From Deroplatys truncata (lineage: Eukaryota > Arthropoda > Insecta > Mantodea > Mantidae), in the NCBI GenBank assembly GCA_030765065.1, contig CM060990.1, positions 6,442,001-6,506,000 on the forward strand: a stretch of 64,000 nt of DNA, read 5' to 3'. Numbering within the stretch: the stretch's first letter is position 1; every line of letters starts with the position of its first letter. The notes under the pieces were generated by a model. It worked only from the letters and a program-made list of their open reading frames with translations. It was not told where the DNA came from and did not search any database. Shown one piece after another: positions 57,318 through 64,000 of the stretch. The position numbers and the translations under genes were made by a program.

Positions 57318-58912
57318 CAGTAAAACCCCAATTAACTGAATCGGCAGAGTGGAGGATGTTAAAAAGAATGAACAAAAAAATACAAGATGCTCAAATTTAT
57401 ACTGGGAATGTTACTGTGACAATTGACAAGGTCCTTTTGCCCCAACCTTAAATTCTAATACAGGTACATACTTATATTGGGTCCACTGTTATTTTATTCT
57501 AGTTGTTGGTCAGTATGGTTTATTTGTGTTTAAGGTGTCAGTGAAAATCAGACATGTAGTAAGCATTGAAAAGAAACTTGAAGCTGCTAGTGACAGCATG
57601 ACAGTGGACGAGGGATTCAAAGCATTAGAAGAAAGAAAGACTACAAAATTGTATTCAAATTTTAACAGGAAATATAGAATTAGGCTCTATGAATAACACA
57701 CAACTTTTTGTTTTTAAGTTGCTTTGTGTTTTGTGGAAAAAAGCAGTAAGTCAACACCAACAGATGTAATGCTTATCAAACAGTGGCATGATATAGCTGC
57801 TTGCAAGCGTTGCGAGAAGAAAGTTCAGAAAAAAAAATACTGATTGTAAATACTGTTACGCATATTTTTAGTGTGTATTTTTCAGGCAAACTGTGAATTC
57901 AGTCGTTTTACAAAATGCTGAATAATTATTAATGAAACATCCATTCTGTAATTTGACTGGCTACCCTACTGGCACATTAAAAAAGCTGGAATGGAGTCAG
58001 TCAGAATTGTAAAAACATTTGTTAGATCTATTTAAAACGTTAGCTCTGTGATTTGACTGGTTACCCTACTGGCATATTAAAAAAGCCAGAGCAGATCTTA
58101 TGGTTGAAAGGTGTGATAAAAAATGTAAACCTTTTCATATTGGTGATAATTTCATTGCGGCTGTTCCAAAGATTGTGGTCCACTGGACCCTTAAAACATG
58201 TTTGGAAAAGTGGTGAATTGCAAAAATGGAGTATACCGAGTGGGTACTCTGTCAGTATCATTAAATATTGGTTTAAACACTCTGACTTACAAATTTGTAC
58301 CTCTCCATATACTGGAAATGTAGTTGAGATGTACTACATTGTGTGAAGCCATTGCAAAGTTGTCACCTTTTGGAGGACAAGAATTCTGAAAGTTAGGAAA
58401 ACTGCAATGCAAAAGTAAGAAATGTGCATGTTTTAAAAATGGACAACCATCTAATTCAAAGTGTCATTTCAGTGTAACTTGCATAAATAGAGGCATAATA
58501 ATGTAATTTGCTGATTTTTATGTAAAATTTGCTGCAGTTTGACTGACTCCATTCTGGTTTTTTTCAGTAGCCTGAAGGGTAACCAGTCAAATTACAGAGC
58601 TAACATTTTAAATAGAGCTAACCATTTTTTTTACTGCCTGACTGACTCCATTCTGGTGTTTTTAATGTCCTGAAAGGTGGTAACCAGTCAAATTGTACAA
58701 TGGATGTTTCATTAATAATCTGCTGCCATTTTGTAAAAAGACTGAATTTACAGTTTGCCTGCAGCATATACAATGGTTGTTCTTTTATTAAACATTATTA
58801 CATGCATTTGGTACACAATTGTTTTGTTCCTTTTGCTTGAAAGGTTACCATTGATTATACATAAAAATGTGTTGTCCAAAATGGCTCTGCACTGTAGTCC
58901 GGTTCTACTATA
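57318..58912 (+). mobile_element. Second Tigger relic, split by a foldback element
   Basis: The left end CAGTAAAACCCCAATTAACTGAATCGGCAGAG resembles the inward-read right end TAGTAGAACCGGACTACAGTGCAGAG (to about 58912). Broken coding (about 57540-57840) reads MTVDEGFKALE and LCFVEKSSKSTPTDVMLIKQW, aligning with TADDGFRALE and the following segment of the Tigger at 35040-37154, so only the transposase C-terminus is left. The 880-bp element at 57883-58762 lies inside it. Confidence 0.7.
57883..58762. mobile_element. Foldback element with long, internally duplicated inverted arms
   Basis: The outer ends CAGGCAAACTGTGAATTCAGTC and the reverse complement of the right end CAGGCAAACTGTAAATTCAGTC match. 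The inverted arms extend about 190 bp on each side (57883-58090 and 58535-58762). Each arm holds two tandem subunits with ATTTGACTGGYTACCCTACTGGCA (left) or its complement (right). The centre has a 97-codon ORF (58053-58346) without known motifs. Confidence 0.8.
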
Positions 58913-59157
58913 CATCGAAAACTACAAATTATTGAATAATAATTTAGTGAAGAAGCTATTGCCTTTAGACTGTTTTATAAAGTGAGTAGTGAGCATCAGT
59001 GCTGAAATGAGTTTTGACAAGTACTGTCCCATCCTACTTAAAAGTAATAAATTATTTAGGATAAACACAGCATTTCTGGAATAGGATGTCTTAGGGCATG
59101 TATTTGAAATATAAATGATGAAAATCTGCTACAAAGGAAAATTGAAATATGTTACAG

Positions 59158-59286
59158 GTAGTGGTTCGCACAAAAGAGGGGGAGGATCTTTACCGCTTAT
59201 CTCCATGGGCATCTTATGTTGTTGCACCTCCATCATCTGAAGGAGTTACTTATAAGCAACTAATTTGGCATCCTTCTCCAAATGAA
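59158..59286 (+). CDS. GBE1: Glycogen branching enzyme, coding exon 4
   Basis: Acceptor TGTTACAG (ends 59157) and donor GTAAGT (59287). 43 codons in phase 0 at both ends. VVVRTKEGEDLYRLSPWASYVV matches the family segment GEILYRISPWAKYVV at the end of CBM48. LIWHPSPNE corresponds to IHWDPEHSYE. No stop. Confidence 0.96.
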
Positions 59287-60360
59287 GTAAGTGGGTGAGA
59301 GAGAGTTAATCACATGCAATATGCTTATATTCAGAGCAAGGACACCTATAATTAAGCCTATAATTTTGGACACTTATAACAGGAGTTGACAGCAGTATGG
59401 TGTATAAACCTCTGAGTTGACCATGGGTAGTGCAGAGTTGGTTTACGCCTGTTTTCTGGGCTACTGACAAAGTACTCATTCATTAAGCCAAAAATGTTAA
59501 TTTTCAGAATTATTTTTTATTTATTCTTGTGCTTTGTATTTTGACAATTAAAATGATACATGTGTAACACCTAATATGTTTTATCTTAATTAACATTGTA
59601 TTTTTATTTTTAAAAATATGCTGCATCTGTCAAAATGATAGTGTACTGACTGAAAAAATAAAAAAACTTTGGAACATTGTAACTCTTTTTGCAATGCAAC
59701 CTGATGTAAATATTTGAAAACAAAGGAAGATGAAAAAGTGCATAATCATAATGTGTACCTTTAATTCATCTTCCTTGTTCTTGCATGGTTGAGATGTAAC
59801 CACAGAGATTTAGCTAATCCAGAACTTCTAAGCATCTTCAGGTGGAACACAAAATCCTAACGAATCACTGTGTAATGTAATACGGACCCATTTCCCCCCC
59901 TCCCCCAAATGTTTTTATTGTAATGGACACACTATATTATGGGATTCATGAGGAAGCAGCATTATTCAACAGGGAAAACAGAGTTAACTGACAAGTAATG
60001 ATGTTGCTTGGAATGAAAACTAGTTTTAATTGCATCTCTGCGGTGAAAATTTTAGAAGAAATAAATGGAAAAGCCAGGCAATCAACCCACAGAACAAAGA
60101 GAAAGTTTTAGGACCTATACCAGCAGGAGTAGGAACAACCAGATGATCCAATTCATCGTGCAGGAATGTATTAAGCTATGATTAGAAATGATTTTCACCT
60201 TAAGAGCTATTTCTCGAAAACTACAATTTTTCACACTTATGCTCCTTTTTCTCAGCCTCATATGTGGAAGAATGAAATGTTTATTACATATTCCCTGCAT
60301 GTATATGGGGAATTTTAACGTAAGGTTTTCTTAATAACATTAGTTTTGGAATTAATTGTT
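59287..60360. other. Intron 4, left part, nothing recognised
   Basis: Plain AT-rich intron. A C-run lies at about 59892-59907. Confidence 0.45.
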
Positions 60361-60364
60361 CTTC

Positions 60365-60870
60365 CATACAAGCCATGTGTAGGACAGGTTTGGAAAGGTA
60401 GAATAAGACGATTGAGAAATTCACTGCCATAGCCACGGATCTTCCTGTTGCTGTAACCAACTGAGCTACCATGGCAACATGCTGGTATGATATTAAATTC
60501 CCATGTTGATCCGCATTTTCCCCGATAAACCACAAGGAGATCTCAAATTATTATGAGATGACATATCCCAATGGCAACTTACAATGCCATAAGTACCCTT
60601 AAGTCCTGGGTTTGATAGTTTAACCAACTGTGAGACCAATCAGCTATTAAGTTGCCATTGGTGTATGTCATCTCAAAATAATTTGAGATCTCCTTGTGGT
60701 TTACCGGGAAAAATGTGGGTCATTTGGGAAATTTAAAGTGTACCGTCATGTTGCCATAGTGTTCAGTTGTTAGAGCAACTGCAGGAAATTGGAAGATCTG
60801 TTGGTTCAAATCCTGTCTATAGCTTTGAATTTTCAGTTGTCCTATTCTACCTTTCCAACATTATTTTTGT
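60365..60870. mobile_element. Inverted pair of tRNA-related repeats (SINE-like palindrome)
   Basis: The left arm (about 60365-60590) and right arm (about 60640-60870) are inverted copies. AAGGAGATCTCAAAT pairs with ATTTGAGATCTCCTT, and ACCTTTCCAA ends match across. The left arm on the minus strand has an A-box-like GGTAGCTCAGTTGGTTACAG. The right arm on the plus strand has a B-box-like GGTTCAAATCC (about 60803) after ATAGTGTTCAGTTGTTAGAGC. Each arm therefore holds a degenerate tRNA-like promoter. Confidence 0.65.
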
Positions 60871-61189
60871 CAAAAATACAAAGTATAGATTTCAGCATTC
60901 CAGTTTTTTAATGCAGAACACATTTTAAAAAAATTAGATATTAAAATCTATGAAACTTTTTAAAATGCTCCCAATAGAAGTTTATAAAGGCTTCAAAGGC
61001 TATATTATAAAAAATTCAACTTCCTAGTTATTGAGAAAAATGAACAGGAATGTGGGCATTTCTAATATTGTCAAGATAGGCCTTAATGAACCCTTAACTT
61101 GAATGTACTGCATCCCACCCTATTGGTTCTGAAGATTGTTTGTATTTAATATGTTCACAGCATTAAAACCCACTTTTGGTGCACGCTAA

Positions 61190-62025
61190 ATTATGCTAGT
61201 GAATATGCATGTCCAACAATTTGTTACTGGACGTATCTATCTGCCAGTGGGACAGGTCACAATGATTTATGCCCTGCTGTGGTTCACAAAGTTAAGCGTG
61301 TCCAGTGGTAGATCACAAATTGGTCAGAGAAGATGAATATCAGCCAGTGGGTCATAGTTGCATGTGAATGTGCAGGTCCACTGTCTTGTCAAAGTGAGTT
61401 ATGTTAATAGACATGTATGCTCACTAGTGGTTCACAGTGAATTATGTTAACTGAAGCATGTTATGGTTGGTGTGTAACAGTGGTTTATTTTAGTGGAGAT
61501 GCAAGTCCATCAGTGGCTCACAGCGAGTTACATTGGTAGAACATGCATATTCACTATGTTGAATTGCTTTATCATATCAAAAGGTATGTTAGTGAATATG
61601 CATGTCCAGTGGTGTGTACCAATAGTTTGTCTTATTGGACATGTATTCCATATGTGAGTTGGGCTGTGCTATGTATGTTAGCAGACTCACTGGAGACTAG
61701 CAGTGAGTTGTTTGAGTAGTATGCATGTTCACCAATATATGGTGGCTGACAACGAGTTGTATTGGTGGATATATGTGTCCATTAGTGTGTTAAAGTTGTC
61801 ATTGAACATGCATGTTCACAGGTTTGCGTACAAAATGTATTAGTCTATATGTGTTCCCTGATGAACCAAACCAATTTATGTTAGTGGACATGCATATCCA
61901 CTGATGTGTTGAAGTCGATTATGTTAATGTAAATGCATGTCCACTGGTTGCTCGCAGTAAGTAATGTAGTAGCCATAAATGTCCATTGATGTATTGCGGT
62001 GAGTTAAACCAGCAGACATGCTCCT
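61190..62025 (+). repeat. Degenerate tandem array with a TGCATGTCCA core
   Basis: About 16 diverged units in 840 bp. The unit is roughly TTAGTGRACATGCATGTCCACTGGTG followed by a CACAGTGAGTTATG-like tail. Clear cores lie near 61205, 61597, 61721, 61807, 61889 and 61932. The core TGGACATGCATGTCCA is nearly palindromic. Unit spacing averages about 50-55 bp. It is non-coding and ends about 300 bp before exon 5. Confidence 0.75.
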
Positions 62026-62325
62026 CCACCTGAAGGAATGCTAAGAAATCGTGATGGTCATTCGGGATGGTTTTGCCTTTCTGGAAGGTTGAAAATGACT
62101 GTCATAGACCTCATTGATGGAATCATATGGTGGTCTTTTAAATCTAGCAAAGTTTGCTCTTAAAAGGACATCTGGGATATCAACAAATTTTCACAGTTTG
62201 AGGTGTGCAATCGTTTTAAGATCCAGTGCTATTATTCATAAGGAATGAATGTGATCTCTTAATGTCAAAGGCAGGATTTGGGTTCCACCAGAAACCTTTC
62301 ACTTAGTTTTGTGCTTGTTTTCTAG

Positions 62326-62470
62326 AGATACCACTTCAAGCATCCAAAGCCAAAGAAGCCTTCGAGTCTGAGGATTTACGAGTGCCACGTAGGAATAGGT
62401 ACAGAAGAGCCTAAAGTTGGCTCTTATTTAGAATTTGCCGAGAGTGTAATACCTAGAATTAAGAAACAAG
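62326..62470 (+). CDS. GBE1: Glycogen branching enzyme, coding exon 5 (gene continues past window)
   Basis: Acceptor TTTTCTAG (ends 62325) and donor GTATGT (62471). 48 codons plus one base. [22 protein letters not shown] is the highly conserved entry into the GH13 barrel (family [22 protein letters not shown]). [16 protein letters not shown] follows (family YKHFTCNVLPRIKGLG). The final G starts the Gly codon of the next exon. The catalytic GH13 Asp/Glu/Asp residues lie in exons outside the window, so about a third of the roughly 700-residue enzyme is seen. Confidence 0.96.
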
Positions 62471-63217
62471 GTATGTTTATCATCTAACATTCTGCAATCA
62501 TTACAAATCATGTTATATTACATTTAAATATTTATCTAAAATTAAAACTCAGCCTTTTGCTTTTGTTCGTACTTCTAAAGTTTAAAAACTCCGGAACTCA
62601 AAGGCACATTCTTCTGTTTAACTACGACAAATAAGATTGTGCATGTGAAATGTCTTAGTTGTATTACGTTGTTACAGCTTGTGTCTTCCAGATTATTATA
62701 GGTCACACAATATGCTCAATTCTAAAACGAGAATGAAGAATTTAGGGAAACAACACTTTCTTATTTTCCTGTGTTTTTTATAAACGTTGCAGTAACCCAT
62801 CTCCTAAATTATTACACATATAACCATGGTGTAATATGGCCACAGGTTTATGAAATTTATAGTTTTTTGGAGGTTTAAAAGAAAAGAATATGGATAGAAA
62901 GCATTCAGCTGTTTTGGATAATTCTTCTATTATTTCCAGAGCTTATTTCTTTTTCTAGTTTTCTCTGTGGTATGATATACTTAAATTTCCAGTTTTTCTG
63001 TTCTCACCATTAATTGAATTTTTGTCTTTTGCCATAGCAAACACTTGAGTTTTAGAATAATCATAATATTGGGTGAAGATGCAGACATTGTTGCTTCTGT
63101 CATACCTAACACGAATATCTAATTTGAAGCACCAAAATACTTAAACTAAGAATACTTGGTATATTCGTTATGTATTGGGCAATTATGTAACGACAAAGAC
63201 ACAGTCTAACCCCTTTT
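62471..63217. other. GBE1: Intron 5, nothing recognised
   Basis: Plain AT-rich intron. Confidence 0.5.
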
Positions 63218-63220
63218 TTA

Positions 63221-63982
63221 AGCTCCTTGTACACAATCAAATTTTTGTCAGTCAATACTTTACAAGACTTTTCAAGAGTTGTCACAACTTCACAACTTTT
63301 CTTGTCAAATTGCTTCCAATACTTTTAAAGTCTTTGAAAGTCTTGAAAGCAAATTAGAACATACTCTAAACGGTCAAAGATTTGACAATGATTTGATGGC
63401 TTTGGCCAGTGAAATGTATTTGCAATGCATCACGAAATCTGCAACATGGCTGAAAGTGAAAAGTAAAAAGAAAAAAAAAAATGGCTACCCAGCCAAGATA
63501 TGTCGTATGTGAACTGATTAGGTTATACATAAGCTGGCCATGTGTGTAAGTCGAGGGCTCCTGGATTACCACAAGAAGATGAGATGGAGATGAAGGCATA
63601 TGAAGAAATAAGTATACATTAATGCAATGTTATATAGTGTAGTTAACCTATCAGTTGGTGTTATTTCCATTGTATTTCATAATCTTAATGTGATTTCATT
63701 GGATATAATATATGAAAGTGCTACATAATATTAGTAAAGAACAATATTTCATTGCAAATTGTTATACGGTGATGTCAATAGTAAATTTCTTTGCACGTGA
63801 TGAATTATCAATGTGGTCTAAAGGGTTTCAGTTTGGCAAAGAGACAGCTTGTAAATACACATTTATAACATTATCAAGTCTTGCCAGGTATTGTCTAATC
63901 TTATCACATATTCAAAAATATTTGACAATTTTTCTTGTAAACTCTTGAATTGAAAAAAAAGTTTGATCGTGTACAAGGGGCT
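63221..63982. mobile_element. PIF/Harbinger-like MITE
   Basis: The left end AGCTCCTTGTACACAATCAAA and the reverse complement of the right end AGCCCCTTGTACACGATCAAA form the terminal inverted repeat. TTA flanks both sides (63218-63220 and 63983-63985), the 3-bp TWA target duplication of PIF/Harbinger. The interior has only short ORFs. Confidence 0.75.
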
Positions 63983-64000
63983 TTAGCTATTGAATGAATG

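Overview
The window is AT-rich animal nuclear DNA, almost certainly from an insect or close arthropod with a large, repeat-filled genome. It holds long spliceosomal introns, tRNA-derived SINEs, mariner, Tigger, hAT, PIF-type and THAP-type DNA transposon relics, Penelope-like elements and several non-LTR retrotransposon lineages. No bacterial operon, CRISPR array, rRNA or intact tRNA gene was seen. The species cannot be named from the sequence alone.

The only host gene I can support is the 5' part of a 1,4-alpha-glucan (glycogen) branching enzyme gene on the + strand. Five coding exons (6969-7081, 32515-32684, 38660-38775, 59158-59286, 62326-62470) join with matching phases into 224 codons plus one base. 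They cover the N-terminal helical segment, the CBM48 module and the start of the GH13 barrel. The catalytic exons lie beyond the right edge. Introns 1-4 are about 25.4, 6.0, 20.4 and 3.0 kb, and nearly everything else in the window is transposon debris in or upstream of them.

Layout: 1-6.5 kb is upstream DNA with a terminal-inverted-repeat mariner relic (541-2038), tandem duplications, SINEs and a hAT MITE. A GC box, a CRE-like site and a long hairpin lie at 6.55-6.73 kb. Intron 1 holds two related MITEs (the second split by a 1.2-kb insert), a minus-strand esterase-ORF1 LINE split by a mariner-derived foldback element, a degenerate satellite, a THAP-domain transposase relic, a minus-strand RNase H LINE fragment, a nearly complete + strand LINE (about 21.95-26.14 kb), two 3' ends of another LINE family and a minus-strand BED/hAT relic. 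Intron 2 holds a mariner HTH relic and a pogo/Tigger relic. Intron 3 is the densest: a minus-strand Penelope-like element broken by three insertions, another internally deleted mariner, a + strand Penelope-like fragment with an inverted 3' end and an internal insert, a long minus-strand LINE (about 52-56.6 kb) with a decayed 2A-like sequence in ORF1, and a Tigger relic hosting a foldback element. Intron 4 has an inverted pair of tRNA-related repeats and a degenerate tandem array with a TGCATGTCCA-type core. Intron 5 starts with plain sequence and a PIF/Harbinger-like MITE.

All transposon ORFs seen are broken by stops, frameshifts or deletions. The branching-enzyme exons are clean, with canonical GT/AG borders.
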